A stretch of DNA of 64,000 bases from Rheinheimera mesophila. GTDB lineage: Bacteria > Pseudomonadota > Gammaproteobacteria > Enterobacterales > Alteromonadaceae. The notes below the pieces were generated by a model. That model had not been told where the DNA came from. It did not search any database and saw only the letters and a program-made list of their open reading frames with translations. The position numbers were made by a program, and so were the translations under genes. The DNA lies in contig NZ_LAVS01000012.1 of the NCBI RefSeq assembly GCF_000986865.1, positions 29,322-93,321 on the forward strand, read 5' to 3'. Positions 27,620 through 36,979 of the stretch are shown piece by piece (position 1 is the stretch's first letter; the number at the start of each line of letters is the position of its first letter).

Positions 27620-28337
27620 GTCGCTTTTTCAGCAACAGATCAAACTGCTGTACGCAGCTTTGGGAGATGGTTTTTTTGCTGAGCATCAGATGTATGCTGC
27701 TTTGATGCAATAAGAAAGGCAACACTCTGAGGCTGGAGAGTTCTTTGTGTTGATGAATATGGAACAGGGCCACTTTGTGATCCACGATCGAAAATTGAGC
27801 ACGGCCCTGAGCCACCATCTGTAAGCGTCTGAACTCCTCAGCCACATGAAACAACCGGCTTTTGCCTTTGTTCTGTTTAAACTGTTCAAAATCCTCACCG
27901 TAGTAGCCTGCTGTATTGACAGCTCCCGACCATTGTTTGGCGGCCAACTGATAAAAATCTGCTTTGCTTGTTAACTCTGGCTGCTGTGTCAGTAAGTCTT
28001 CGTTGAGCACTGCAGTGATGTTTTCTTGCCGGTATGGCAGGGAAAAGTAGGCGTAGGCTGCACGTTCTTCGGTGTAGGAGGCTGCAAATATCAGGTCCAG
28101 TTCACCTTGTTGAAGTTGTTGCAAAGCCCGTTGCTCTGACATTTTGATCAATTGCAAAGAACTGCCAAGCTGAACCGCCAGAGTTCTGATCAGCTCAATA
28201 TCTGTACCGGTAACAATGTCATCGACAAGCTGCACGTAAGGCAACCAGTCATTGTTATAGGCCATTCGTAGCGGTGAGGGACAAGCGGCATAGGCCTGCA
28301 TGCTGATAAGGACGAGGCCTGATAACAGATACTTCAT
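27591..28337 (-). CDS. Periplasmic solute-binding protein, SBP family 3 type
   Basis: A 248-aa exported protein (signal peptide ending AYA) with the fold of polar-amino-acid-binding proteins: an N-terminal ligand lobe (MAYNNDWLPYVQ, VTGTDIELIRTLA) and a second lobe. No transporter permease or ATPase lies nearby, so it is an orphan. Such stand-alone members often act as sensors or are of unknown use. It ends convergently inside the DUF2959 gene. Confidence 0.8.
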   Translation of the reverse strand: MKYLLSGLVLISMQAYAACPSPLRMAYNNDWLPYVQLVDDIVTGTDIELIRTLAVQLGSSLQLIKMSEQRALQQLQQGELDLIFAASYTEERAAYAYFSLPYRQENITAVLNEDLLTQQPELTSKADFYQLAAKQWSGAVNTAGYYGEDFEQFKQNKGKSRLFHVAEEFRRLQMVAQGRAQFSIVDHKVALFHIHQHKELSSLRVLPFLLHQSSIHLMLSKKTISQSCVQQFDLLLKKRLRRPTASEQ

Positions 28338-28408
28338 TGACTAAATCTCTGATACTGTCTGTGCTGTCTATGCTCAGACTATAGTCAAAAATTCAGCCTT
28401 TGTAAGAT

Positions 28409-28885
28409 TCAACCCTGAGGTACAGCCGTTGCTGGTGGCGCAGGTTTTAACAATTCGAGTTGGGCTTTGGCTTGTTGCTCTTCATCTTTTTGTTTTATCC
28501 GCACTAAGGAGGCGTAAAACTGAGCGGCGGTAAAGGACTGAGTAGATTGGATCAGGTCGCTGACATCAGCGGTACTTTGCTGCAACATCTGTTGAAAAAT
28601 CACCAGATGGCCATTCCTTTGCAACAAAGGTGCTAAGTTTGTCTCCTCAGCGCCATCTCTGATGGTGTAATACTTCAATAATAACTCAGCTCTGGCAGCC
28701 AATGTCAGTACAGGAGCGTCTGCGGCCCGGGCCGGGCTGGTTGTGGTCGGTTTTTGTGCGGTCTGGACAGGCTTTTGTTCTGGCTGCACTTCAGTTTGAG
28801 TCAGAGAATTAAACAAAAAAGCGGAGACAATTAAACCACTAAACAAACCCCAGAAATAACTTAATAATGGTGTGGGCTTATACAT
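28409..28885 (-). CDS. Membrane-anchored protein, unknown
   Basis: Not recognised. It has 158 aa: one N-terminal membrane helix (about 8-26), a Pro/Thr/Gln/Ala-rich linker (about 30-60) and a helical domain probably in the periplasm. The region upstream carries a perfect TATAAT at 28934-28929 (minus strand) with TTGCAT 19 bp before it. Confidence 0.65.
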   Translation of the reverse strand: MYKPTPLLSYFWGLFSGLIVSAFLFNSLTQTEVQPEQKPVQTAQKPTTTSPARAADAPVLTLAARAELLLKYYTIRDGAEETNLAPLLQRNGHLVIFQQMLQQSTADVSDLIQSTQSFTAAQFYASLVRIKQKDEEQQAKAQLELLKPAPPATAVPQG

Positions 28886-28928
28886 AACAACCTGTCCGGA
28901 TACGTCTTAACAAAAAAAGAGTGGCGTG

Positions 28929-28959
28929 ATTATAACGTCCTAAGCTAGCACGGATGCAA
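28929..28959 (-). promoter_or_regulatory. Candidate promoter of the 158-aa gene
   Basis: Consensus -10 TATAAT on the minus strand about 45 bp before the ATG. The -35 candidate TTGCAT stands 19 bp away, longer than ideal. Confidence 0.45.
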
Positions 28960-28998
28960 ACTTTTATCCGTTTTTCCCCAAGTGAACACAGAATAACG

Positions 28999-29022
28999 CC
29001 GGATATCTGCCACTATCCGGCC
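28999..29022 (-). terminator. Hairpin after the cyanophycinase-like gene
   Basis: GCCGGATA and TATCCGGC form a perfect 8-bp stem just past the stop of the minus-strand gene. The following bases are only modestly T-rich, so this is a weak terminator candidate. Confidence 0.4.
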
Positions 29023-29028
29023 CATTGT

Positions 29029-30297
29029 TCAGTGTTGTGGTTTTAAGTCAATTTGGATCCGGCCCGGCACTATATCCAGACGAACCTGATAAGCACTACT
29101 GTTGTCTTTGAGTCCATCCAGATACTGCCAATACCCCAGAGTTTTTTCATCTTTACTGAAGGTTAATTCAAACACCAGTCCATTGCCTTGATGCAGGTAG
29201 CTGACCGCCTCATTGGCGCCTTTGTTGTCGGTTAGTTCAAAGGTAATAAAGTCTTTCAGGCGGGTATTAGCACTAAAAACTCCGGACATAACAGGCCGCG
29301 GATGATCGCCGTACTCGGCCCCTGTGGTTTTGACTTTAGCCGGGTGCGGCAGGAGTTGGTGGCTGTTCATATCGTACTGATCTCCTCCTTGCAGATAACT
29401 CAGGCGGATATTTTCCATCTGCAATCCCAGTGGGTTACTGATTTTTTTGGCCTGCCGTAAATCAATCACAGTGACACCACCTGAACCTAAGGCCTGAAAT
29501 TGCCGGGTTTTGGCCTGATAGAACAAGGCTGAATCTTCGTCGACACCAAAACCCAGAGCCGAACCTGAGCCTTGCTCTGCCACCGCCACAATCAGGCGAC
29601 CAAAACGGGCTCTGCGGTCAAAGTGCTGATCAATCACACCTTCAGGGAAAAAACCTAAACCAGTACGTAATTGCAGTGGTTCATCTGAGGTTTCATTAAC
29701 AACAGTATCAGATGATGCCACTGCTCTGGCTAAGGCGGTCCAGGACGACCCTGACGCGATCATAGTGTCGCTCATTATTGCAGCACCGGCACTGGTCCCT
29801 CCGACAATACCGCCCCTCTGATAGAGTTGCCAGACAGCATCCAGAACGGGGCTGTTGTTGCCATCAGGTTTTAAGCTATCTACCAGATGGTTTTGATCAC
29901 CACCTAAAAACCAGACTGCTGTAGCTTGTTGTATCTGCGCTGCGAGTTTTGGATCAGTGGCGTTGTTTTGCCATAAAGATTCATCTTCTGCGGTACTTTT
30001 GTCGTCTTTTACCGCAATAGGCAATAGTTGGACCTGTTGCTCTGGCACTCCATACCGAGCTAAATCCTGCTGAAACTGGCGAAAGTATTTCACTGGCTGA
30101 CTGCTGGCGGTCGGGATCACCACAACTCTGGCTTGTTCTGTGCCACCTGCACTTTGGATAAATTGCTGATAGACAGCTTGATTAGAGCTGGCTAAGGCAC
30201 CGCCTACGATCATCAACTGCCCCTGAGGCTGCTGTTTTGCCCATAAAAAGGCACTGCTCAGGCTCAGACCAAGAGCCAGCAGGTAAGGTATTTTCAT
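29029..30297 (-). CDS. Exported cyanophycinase-like protein (peptidase S51)
   Basis: Cyanophycinases cut cyanophycin (multi-L-arginyl-poly-aspartate) into beta-Asp-Arg dipeptides. The protein has 422 aa and a signal peptide (ends LWAKQQ). Its S51 core has LMIVGGALAS at the start, WFLGGDQNHL, and the nucleophile elbow GGTSAGAA (Ser about 169). Residues beyond about 300 form an extra C-terminal domain absent from cytoplasmic cyanobacterial CphB, as in the secreted CphE type of Pseudomonas. Other S51 substrates are possible. No dipeptidase or cyanophycin synthetase is nearby. Confidence 0.85.
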   Translation of the reverse strand: MKIPYLLALGLSLSSAFLWAKQQPQGQLMIVGGALASSNQAVYQQFIQSAGGTEQARVVVIPTASSQPVKYFRQFQQDLARYGVPEQQVQLLPIAVKDDKSTAEDESLWQNNATDPKLAAQIQQATAVWFLGGDQNHLVDSLKPDGNNSPVLDAVWQLYQRGGIVGGTSAGAAIMSDTMIASGSSWTALARAVASSDTVVNETSDEPLQLRTGLGFFPEGVIDQHFDRRARFGRLIVAVAEQGSGSALGFGVDEDSALFYQAKTRQFQALGSGGVTVIDLRQAKKISNPLGLQMENIRLSYLQGGDQYDMNSHQLLPHPAKVKTTGAEYGDHPRPVMSGVFSANTRLKDFITFELTDNKGANEAVSYLHQGNGLVFELTFSKDEKTLGYWQYLDGLKDNSSAYQVRLDIVPGRIQIDLKPQH

Positions 30298-30525
30298 CGG
30301 GTTATGCTCCGTTTTTTGCTTTATTGACCGAATATGATCTGCTTCATCTGTTGCCCTTATCCCTTGTCTTAGTGGTGGGGATTTTTATTCGATATCGCAA
30401 AGCAACAGCCCGAGCATAACAAAAGCAAGCGGGCTCTCAAAGCAACAAAATCCTCTGGCTGACTAAGAGCGGTGAAATACTGAGCAAACACTCGTCATTC
30501 CAACAGATGCGGTTACAGAGCCGGA

Positions 30526-30554
30526 TTGGCCCTGATATAGTGGCTGGATAAACT
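30526..30554 (+). promoter_or_regulatory. Candidate promoter of the GH3 operon
   Basis: TTGGCC (30526-30531) and TAAACT (30549-30554) are spaced by 17 bp, directly upstream of the GH3 gene. Sequence match only. Confidence 0.35.
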
Positions 30555-30571
30555 CAGAATGTGGTGACCAG

Positions 30572-32413
30572 ATGAAACAATATGCACTGCTGCTGGCTGT
30601 GATGACGTTAAGTGCGGGAGGTTGTATGGGACAAAAACCAGTGGATCAGCAAGAGTTACGCCGCCAGATTGGGCAAAAGCTGATGATCGATTTACGCCAT
30701 TTTTGCGCACAAGGCAGTTCTGCTGAATGCAAAACCGACCTGACGGTATTGCCGAAAGAATTTGCGGACGCCATCACAGGACTGCATTTAGGTGGGGTAA
30801 TTCTGTTTGCCAATAATTTAAAAGATCAACAACAAATTCGCCGTTTAACCGCAGATCTACAACAGGCCAGCAGTGATGGCTTACCGCTGTTGATTGGCAT
30901 TGATCAGGAAGGCGGTCGGGTCGCTCGCTTGCCGACCCAGGAGTTTCCAGCCTTTGCCGGTAATATGGCGATAGGTGCAACATTGGCCTCGTCCGGTACT
31001 CGTTATGCAACCGAGGTGGGTACAGCGATAGCACAGCAATTAAATTCACTGGGTATTAATTTAAACTTTGCGCCCAGTCTGGATGTGAATAACAATCCGG
31101 CCAATCCGGTGATTAACGCCCGTTCTTTTGGTGACAATGCCGCGGCAGTGGCTGTGGCCGGAGGAGCCATGCTCAGTGCGATGCAGAAGGCCGGCATACT
31201 CGGCACTATTAAACATTTTCCCGGCCATGGTGATACCCATGTCGACAGCCACACTGGTTTGCCTTTGGTGGAACATGATAAAGCCACAGTAGAAGCGGTC
31301 GATTTATACCCCTTCAGGCAACTGATCAGACAGCATCAACCCGCTATGGTGATGACGGCTCATATTCAGTATCCAGCGCTGGATAACAGCAGTTTGATGA
31401 CTAAATCCGGCGAAGCTGTGATTAAACCCGCCACTTTATCCCGCACTATTCTGACCGATTTATTACGTGAAGAGATGGGGTTTGACGGCCTTATTATTAC
31501 GGATGCGCTGAATATGGCGGGCATCAGCCAGTTTTTTGACCCGGCACAGGCGGTGATCGAAACCTTTGCAGCGGGTGCGGATATAGCGCTGATGCCTTAT
31601 GAAATGAAAACTCCTGCCGATATTAAGGCCCTGACTGGGCTGATTGATCAGGTGGTCGCTGCAGTGCAGCAGGGGAAACTCAGTGCAACAGAAGTGGCTG
31701 AGTCGGCTCAGCGGGTTGTCCGTGTACGTCAGCAGCTTTCTGCCAAAGGGCAACAAGCAGTGGTACCGGACAGTACACGTTTAGCCAGAGATCTGCGATT
31801 AGAGCAACAATTGGCAGAAGCTAGTCTGACTCTGGTGGGGCAAAATAAATTACAGTTACCCCTGAATTTAGCCGCTTTAAAACTACACCTGATCGCCCCG
31901 GATCAAACCAAATGCCAAAGCTGGTTACAGGCGCTGACTCTATGGGGAGTGAAGCCGCTGTCAGTCACCTGCAGTGATTTAACTTCGTCAGAGCAAAATC
32001 TGGCGTTACAGCAGATCAGGCAGGCCGATCTGGTGCTCGGTTCGTTGATTTCACCAGCGCAAAGTGCAGCAGAATTGGGCGTTTTAGCCGACTTACAGGC
32101 TTTGCCCGCGATGAAGCTGACGGTGACGGAACAAAAGCAGCTATTACAGCAGTTACTGCAGCAGGCCAAAGTTCAGGGCAAACAGACGGTGATGGTCTCG
32201 CTGCGAACTCCCTATGAGCTGACAGACTTTGCCGATAGTGCCGACTTACGGCTGGCGACTTACAGCTATAACCAAAAGCCTCAGACCGCAGTACGGCCAT
32301 TTTCCGGTCCAGCCTACGATGCTGTGATTGGATTTTTACTTGGAAAAGTTCAGGCGCAAGGTCAACTCCCGGTGTCTTTGCTGACAAAAGACAACCAGGT
32401 CGAAAGGAGATAA
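30572..32413 (+). CDS. GH3 beta-N-acetylhexosaminidase, lipoprotein, two-domain NagZ type
   Basis: Family 3 glycoside hydrolase of 613 aa. The TIM-barrel half carries IDQEGGRVARL, the NagZ hallmark KHFPGHGDT (about 214-222, with the His of the general acid/base pair) and the nucleophile Asp in ITDALNM (about 311). The C-terminal half (about 400-610) is an extra alpha/beta domain. A hydrophobic leader and Cys18 suggest a lipoprotein. The layout resembles Bacillus NagZ (YbbD), which is exported, more than the cytoplasmic single-domain E. coli NagZ. It probably releases GlcNAc from muropeptides or chitin fragments. It leads a three-gene operon (2- and 3-bp gaps). Confidence 0.88.
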   Translation: MKQYALLLAVMTLSAGGCMGQKPVDQQELRRQIGQKLMIDLRHFCAQGSSAECKTDLTVLPKEFADAITGLHLGGVILFANNLKDQQQIRRLTADLQQASSDGLPLLIGIDQEGGRVARLPTQEFPAFAGNMAIGATLASSGTRYATEVGTAIAQQLNSLGINLNFAPSLDVNNNPANPVINARSFGDNAAAVAVAGGAMLSAMQKAGILGTIKHFPGHGDTHVDSHTGLPLVEHDKATVEAVDLYPFRQLIRQHQPAMVMTAHIQYPALDNSSLMTKSGEAVIKPATLSRTILTDLLREEMGFDGLIITDALNMAGISQFFDPAQAVIETFAAGADIALMPYEMKTPADIKALTGLIDQVVAAVQQGKLSATEVAESAQRVVRVRQQLSAKGQQAVVPDSTRLARDLRLEQQLAEASLTLVGQNKLQLPLNLAALKLHLIAPDQTKCQSWLQALTLWGVKPLSVTCSDLTSSEQNLALQQIRQADLVLGSLISPAQSAAELGVLADLQALPAMKLTVTEQKQLLQQLLQQAKVQGKQTVMVSLRTPYELTDFADSADLRLATYSYNQKPQTAVRPFSGPAYDAVIGFLLGKVQAQGQLPVSLLTKDNQVERR

Positions 32414-32415
32414 AA

Positions 32416-32838
32416 ATGACAGTGGCTATCAAAGCGCTGGATCAGTTAATTAGTTCTATGCAGCCTGAGTTACAGCCAGAGGTTTATGTCTATTGTGTCT
32501 GGCCTTTGAATAAAAGCTGGCACGGACCTTTGCCTTTGGCCACGTTCAGAGAAAAAGAAGGGCTGACGCTGGTGCTGACAGAACCACAAGCCAAAGACTA
32601 TCAACTGGATGTTTTGTTCAGAGCGCGTTGGATCAGTCTGACAGTACATTCTGCTTTAGAAGCTGTAGGTTTAACCGCAGCTTTTGCTCAAGCCTTAGCG
32701 GATGCAGGCTTAAGCTGTAATGTATTTGCCGGGGCTTATCATGATCATCTGCTGGTGCCTGTGGATCAGGCCGAGGCTGCCATGCAGGTGTTAGCACAGT
32801 TACAACAATCAAAACAACATCATCGCCAGAAGGGATAA
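32416..32838 (+). CDS. ACT-domain protein (DUF2241 type)
   Basis: A 140-aa protein of two ACT-like units (about 10-70, 72-135), with PEVYVYCVWPL near the start and LSCNVFAGAYHDHLLVP near the end typical of the family. ACT domains usually bind amino acids or small ligands; no function is known for this branch. It begins 2 bp after the GH3 stop, and an AAAGGAGA ribosome site lies inside the GH3 end, so it is translated from the same message. Confidence 0.8.
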   Translation: MTVAIKALDQLISSMQPELQPEVYVYCVWPLNKSWHGPLPLATFREKEGLTLVLTEPQAKDYQLDVLFRARWISLTVHSALEAVGLTAAFAQALADAGLSCNVFAGAYHDHLLVPVDQAEAAMQVLAQLQQSKQHHRQKG

Positions 32839-32841
32839 CGC

Positions 32842-33228
32842 ATGTCATTACAACAACTATTTGGCTGGGGGACTTTACGGCTGGCTGTAGCCGGACTGAT
32901 CGGCGCTCATGGCTGGCACAGAGCCTTGACCGGAGGAGTTGAACCTTTTGGCCAGTGGCTGGAAAACCACGGCTGGCCTTTAGGGATCTTAATTGCAGTG
33001 GCTATTACCGCTTATGAAATCATCGGTACTTTGTTTTTGGCATTAAACCGTTACGTCACTCTGGTTTGCCTTGGATATGTCGGAATTTACGCCACAGGCA
33101 TAGCTATTTTGCATGCCAAAGTCGGCTGGTTTGTGGTAGGGCCAGGCCGCAACGGTGCTGAGTTCAGCGCCTTGCTGATTTTAGTGCTGTTGTCAGTGGC
33201 AGTGCATCATTGGCCATCCCGCAGGTAA
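32842..33228 (+). CDS. DoxX-like integral membrane protein
   Basis: 128 aa with four predicted membrane helices (about 8-25, 48-68, 72-92, 105-122) and the DoxX-type opening LRLAVAGLIGAHGWHR. The role of such small proteins is unclear; some take part in redox or quinone-linked processes. Last gene of the GH3-ACT-DoxX operon, followed by a strong terminator. Confidence 0.8.
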   Translation: MSLQQLFGWGTLRLAVAGLIGAHGWHRALTGGVEPFGQWLENHGWPLGILIAVAITAYEIIGTLFLALNRYVTLVCLGYVGIYATGIAILHAKVGWFVVGPGRNGAEFSALLILVLLSVAVHHWPSRR

Positions 33229-33244
33229 TTACATAGCCCAAAAC

Positions 33245-33281
33245 AAAAAGGCTTGGCGATGCACTCTACCAAGCCTTTTTT
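33245..33281 (+). terminator. Bidirectional terminator
   Basis: A perfect 12-bp stem AAAAAGGCTTGG/CCAAGCCTTTTT with a 12-nt loop, between two convergent genes. A/T runs on both sides let it serve both strands. Confidence 0.9.
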
Positions 33282-33301
33282 AGTGTGTGACAGCTATACT
33301 T

Positions 33302-36211
33302 TTACACTTTCTTGAAACGACGGCTCAAGCTGATCGCCCATAAAGCCATGACCGCATACCAGCCAAAACTACCGCTTGAACCTTTAGGCTGGGTCACTTC
33401 AAAGTTTAATGTTGCTTGTGATGTTGCGCCTGCACTGTCGGTTGCGGTGATCAAAGTGCTGAACTTACCAGCGTTTGCAACCTTACCGGAAATAGTACTG
33501 CCAGATAAAGTTAAGCCTGCCGGCAGGCCTGTTGCAGTGAAACTGATGTTTTGTCCTTCGGCATCCGCGAATAAAGTTGCCAGATTAACAGACGCAGTTT
33601 CATCTGTGGACAGGGTTACACTCCCTGAACCAGTTAACACTGGTGCAGCATTGACTGTTAAATCCAGAGTATGAGAGCTGGTTGCACCTTTGCTGTCTTT
33701 GACCTGTACCCTGAGCTGATGAATTTGTCCTTCCGTCAGAGTTCCGCTGATAATACCTTTAGTTGAGACCGTCAGGTTGGCGGTTGACGTTATTTCATAG
33801 GTGAGTACAGAGCCTTCCGGGTCGGAGAAAAACTCATTTAAATCCAGCACAAAAGTTTTATTCTGATTGATCACTGGTGCAACCCATGGCTGAGCCAGGG
33901 CTGGTGCTTTGTTATGTTCGAATGTCAGAGTAATATCTGAGTATAGATCTGTATTGTCTGTTGCTCTGACAACCACTTCATTTGTAGATAAAGGGCTGCC
34001 ATCGTAATTCAGAGTACCTTGTTCCGTCACTGTAATACCCGGCACTGCATCAACTAAAGTGAACGTCATTGTATTTCCGGCATCTGTATCCTGGATCAGA
34101 GCTGTCAATTCCGTACTGTAGGCAATACCTTGATTCAACTGCATCTTTGTCGGAACTTGTGTCAGATCAGGAGCTCTGTTGATCAGATAGCGTTTGAGTT
34201 CAAATGGAGTATCAACATTTTCTGTATACAGATGCTGTCCCAGTAAAAATGCATTACGGGGATAGAGCGGATTTTCCAACTGTACAGACTCTACTTCTGT
34301 CGGAATACCCGACGCAAGATCAATCTTTGATAAGACGAGATTTAGTTCATTTGGCATCGTGAGTATAAATCGCTCATCTAAGTAATACAGACTGTAGCTG
34401 TTTAAATTGTTGAGCGACAACAACTGAAACTTGTCATCTATTTTTTTATAAACGTAAAGATAACGATCGAAAAAAACGTGGAGCTGTGTTGATACCACTT
34501 TAAAAGAAAAGCTGCTCCAGTGGCTGTATGGTAGTTCAAACAGATCTTTGGAGCTGAGTTTGTTATCGATCACTCTCAACTCTTGCATCTTCATGGTATT
34601 ACTGTTTCTAACCAGTAAAGCCCCGTCCATTTCAACGTTTTCAGCTAAACTAGGAAGATAACCGAAATTGTTGACGCCACTGACTGCGGTATCAAGGTAC
34701 GTAAGATCGTCAGCCTTAACAGCAAACAAATGTAGTTTGTTGTCAGAATGGACTAACAAATACGAGCCAAACATGGCGGTACCGTGGATCGAAGAGATCT
34801 GATTAAATTCAGATAATTTCTCATTCAAATCAATCTCTGCACTCTGCACCAAAGCTTCTGCTGCTTTATCAAATTTGTAAAAGCGAAGCATGGTGTTACG
34901 GCCAACAAGTAAGGACGAAGAGCTGATTTTATAGGAGTATGAGGGGTAACCCGTGAGTGATTCCGGATAGATGTCCTGAGCTTCGTAAAACTTCAGAGAC
35001 GATATAGCTCCATCATCTGCCTTTTTATACAACTCTGCATTTTGCTCCTCTACTCTGATGAAGTAAGTCTCATCAAAGGCGATATTTTTTGCCGCAAGTA
35101 AAGACAGACTTTGTTTGCCTCGCTCAAGGATAATGGGGGCTGTGGTCTCTGTGCTCTGAGGATAATACTTAATGCTGTTTTCATGTAATGAAACAAAGTT
35201 GCCACGAACAGGCGCCAAATCTTTTGCTCCATTCAGTGGCATAACTTTAAGATCACTGAAACCAGAATTGCTGACAGAGAACGAATGAACGACGTTGCCA
35301 TAATACGCCACAAGTCTGGAGCCTGAGAACCTGGTCCTTTGTGGAGACTGTGAAAGTAATGTCGAATTGTTCTGGATAAATTGCAGGCTGCCGTCGCTTG
35401 CCACACTATAGAGCCGGGTTCCCAAGTAAGTATTCAGAACTATATGACCATTTTCTTGTGAATAAGCGACATTTTCTTCAGTTGGGATATTAGCAATAGG
35501 AATTTCAGAGACCAGAGAAAATGCCCCTTGTGAATCCATCTTGTAACTGGCTATTACATAGCTGGAAATAAGGCTTTGAAATACACCCAGCACAAGGACC
35601 TTTTTGCTCTCATCGTAGACTGCAAAATTCGGCTGGTTCTGAACTGATACCAAAGATGGAGCCGCAAAGGTATTTGTTTGTTTGTCAAATGCTTGTACTG
35701 AAACTTGAGCGCCTGAATTGGTGTAAGTGAAGGCAACGAAGCTGCTACTGGGGTTAGATTTATATGAGTCTGAGTAATTACCTGACAGTTGCGCCAAAGC
35801 CTGAATTTGGCCGTCCGATGACAATGAGAACACTTTATTCTGATAGTAGCTACTGATAAATAGCAGAGATCCGTCAGCACTGAGATGGACTGCATTCTGG
35901 CTGCTGTTATCAAAACCGAGCTCAGCATAAGTATAATCTTTGAGGAGTGTCAAAGATCCTTCGGTTTGTTGCAATACTGAGAAGCCATACGAGCCATAAG
36001 CGACGATTAATCCACCTGCGCTTGTAACCCTCTCTGCTAAATGCAACAGCCCCTCTTTTTCCGAGACGGGTTCTGACAAACTTAAAGTTTTTGGGCTTTC
36101 TGCTTGTGTAGTTGTCTGTGGTACTTTATCAAATAATGGAATTTCAAAAGCAACTGCTGAACTGGAAAAAGCAATAGCGACAGCACATGCCACGGATGTA
36201 AGACGTAACAT
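33302..36211 (-). CDS. Large surface protein with cadherin-like domains and GlyGly-CTERM-like tail
   Basis: A 969-aa exported protein (signal peptide cut near SAVAF). Residues about 50-620 are beta-rich with repeated blades of the kind LSSDGQIQALAQLS, suggesting one or two propellers. From about 640 to 945 follow three Ig/cadherin-like units (RAPDLTQVP..., APALAQPWVAP..., AAPVLTGSGS...). The C-terminus has a Gly/Ser patch (GSSGSFGW), one hydrophobic helix and a basic end (SRRFKKV), the layout of GlyGly-CTERM sorting signals processed by rhombosortase. No enzyme motif is seen. Adhesion or surface display is a guess. AT-rich codons in the propeller part differ from the neighbours. Confidence 0.75.
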   Translation of the reverse strand: MLRLTSVACAVAIAFSSSAVAFEIPLFDKVPQTTTQAESPKTLSLSEPVSEKEGLLHLAERVTSAGGLIVAYGSYGFSVLQQTEGSLTLLKDYTYAELGFDNSSQNAVHLSADGSLLFISSYYQNKVFSLSSDGQIQALAQLSGNYSDSYKSNPSSSFVAFTYTNSGAQVSVQAFDKQTNTFAAPSLVSVQNQPNFAVYDESKKVLVLGVFQSLISSYVIASYKMDSQGAFSLVSEIPIANIPTEENVAYSQENGHIVLNTYLGTRLYSVASDGSLQFIQNNSTLLSQSPQRTRFSGSRLVAYYGNVVHSFSVSNSGFSDLKVMPLNGAKDLAPVRGNFVSLHENSIKYYPQSTETTAPIILERGKQSLSLLAAKNIAFDETYFIRVEEQNAELYKKADDGAISSLKFYEAQDIYPESLTGYPSYSYKISSSSLLVGRNTMLRFYKFDKAAEALVQSAEIDLNEKLSEFNQISSIHGTAMFGSYLLVHSDNKLHLFAVKADDLTYLDTAVSGVNNFGYLPSLAENVEMDGALLVRNSNTMKMQELRVIDNKLSSKDLFELPYSHWSSFSFKVVSTQLHVFFDRYLYVYKKIDDKFQLLSLNNLNSYSLYYLDERFILTMPNELNLVLSKIDLASGIPTEVESVQLENPLYPRNAFLLGQHLYTENVDTPFELKRYLINRAPDLTQVPTKMQLNQGIAYSTELTALIQDTDAGNTMTFTLVDAVPGITVTEQGTLNYDGSPLSTNEVVVRATDNTDLYSDITLTFEHNKAPALAQPWVAPVINQNKTFVLDLNEFFSDPEGSVLTYEITSTANLTVSTKGIISGTLTEGQIHQLRVQVKDSKGATSSHTLDLTVNAAPVLTGSGSVTLSTDETASVNLATLFADAEGQNISFTATGLPAGLTLSGSTISGKVANAGKFSTLITATDSAGATSQATLNFEVTQPKGSSGSFGWYAVMALWAISLSRRFKKV

Positions 36212-36455
36212 CTATACACTTCCTTGTAGTTAATTAAATAATGAGGTTTTAGTTGGCTAAATGATACTGTTTGGTAGGAAATAAAAGCAATTGGCAACTT
36301 ATTTAATTTTACTTTTTCGTTTCTTATTTTCCTGTTTTTACTATGTTTTTGTAGGTTTTTTCAGCGTTTTGCCCGGCTAATTCAGAGTTTTGTGTGTGTT
36401 GAGGGAAAAAGTGTTGCTTGAACCGTAGCTTGGGGTAACGTTGAATTGACGCTCC

Positions 36456-36968
36456 TCAGTGTAAACACCTGCAGGCTGTACTTTCACCATTCAACCAAAA
36501 GCCTGGTAGTTGACTGGCTCCACTGACAATTTTATCGAGCAGACTGGCGTTATCGCTGCAAAGTAAGTCTGTCGCTAGCGGACCAGCATAAATTAGCTGT
36601 TGCTGGTTAAACAGCAACAACAAGGGCAGAGCTGGACTGTCAAGTCCCAGCGCTTTAGCTTCGCTATCACTCAGTTGAGTGGTGGCTAACTCAGGCTGAC
36701 GTTGCTGCAGTCGCTCTAGGTGCTGCTTAGCAAAAGAGCTGCAACTGCAGGTGGAGTCGGTGATCAATATTGCTTGCCAATGGCGGTCCGGCAGCAACTG
36801 CTGACGGAGTTTCTGTTCTGTTTGCGCAGCTAACAGCGGTTGTTGTTGCCATAGTCGCTTTTCATCGAAGGTGCCGAAGTGACCTAAAAACAACCCGTAA
36901 AAAGCGGCCGCACTGCCTGCTATCCAAATGATCAGTAACATCAGTGCGGCTTTAGCTTTGTTGTGCAT
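36456..36968 (-). CDS. DUF6436-type thioredoxin-like membrane protein
   Basis: 170 aa from the ATG at 36968; a TTG at 36983 overlapping the chemoreceptor stop is an alternative. One N-terminal membrane helix (about 6-26) is followed by a thioredoxin-like domain that carries CSCSSFAKQHL where the active site would be (CxC rather than CxxC). Two more Cys stand near the end (CRC). Likely a periplasmic redox or carrier protein; the family is uncharacterised. It shares a transcript with the upstream chemoreceptor. Confidence 0.7.
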   Translation of the reverse strand: MHNKAKAALMLLIIWIAGSAAAFYGLFLGHFGTFDEKRLWQQQPLLAAQTEQKLRQQLLPDRHWQAILITDSTCSCSSFAKQHLERLQQRQPELATTQLSDSEAKALGLDSPALPLLLLFNQQQLIYAGPLATDLLCSDNASLLDKIVSGASQLPGFWLNGESTACRCLH

Positions 36969-36979
36969 GGCTAAGGAGC

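Noticed and set aside
30237..30419. 60-codon plus-strand frame with a hydrophobic segment before the GH3 gene
   Set aside because: It begins inside the start of the cyanophycinase-like gene in antisense, has no ribosome site, and its hydrophobic end alone does not identify a gene.
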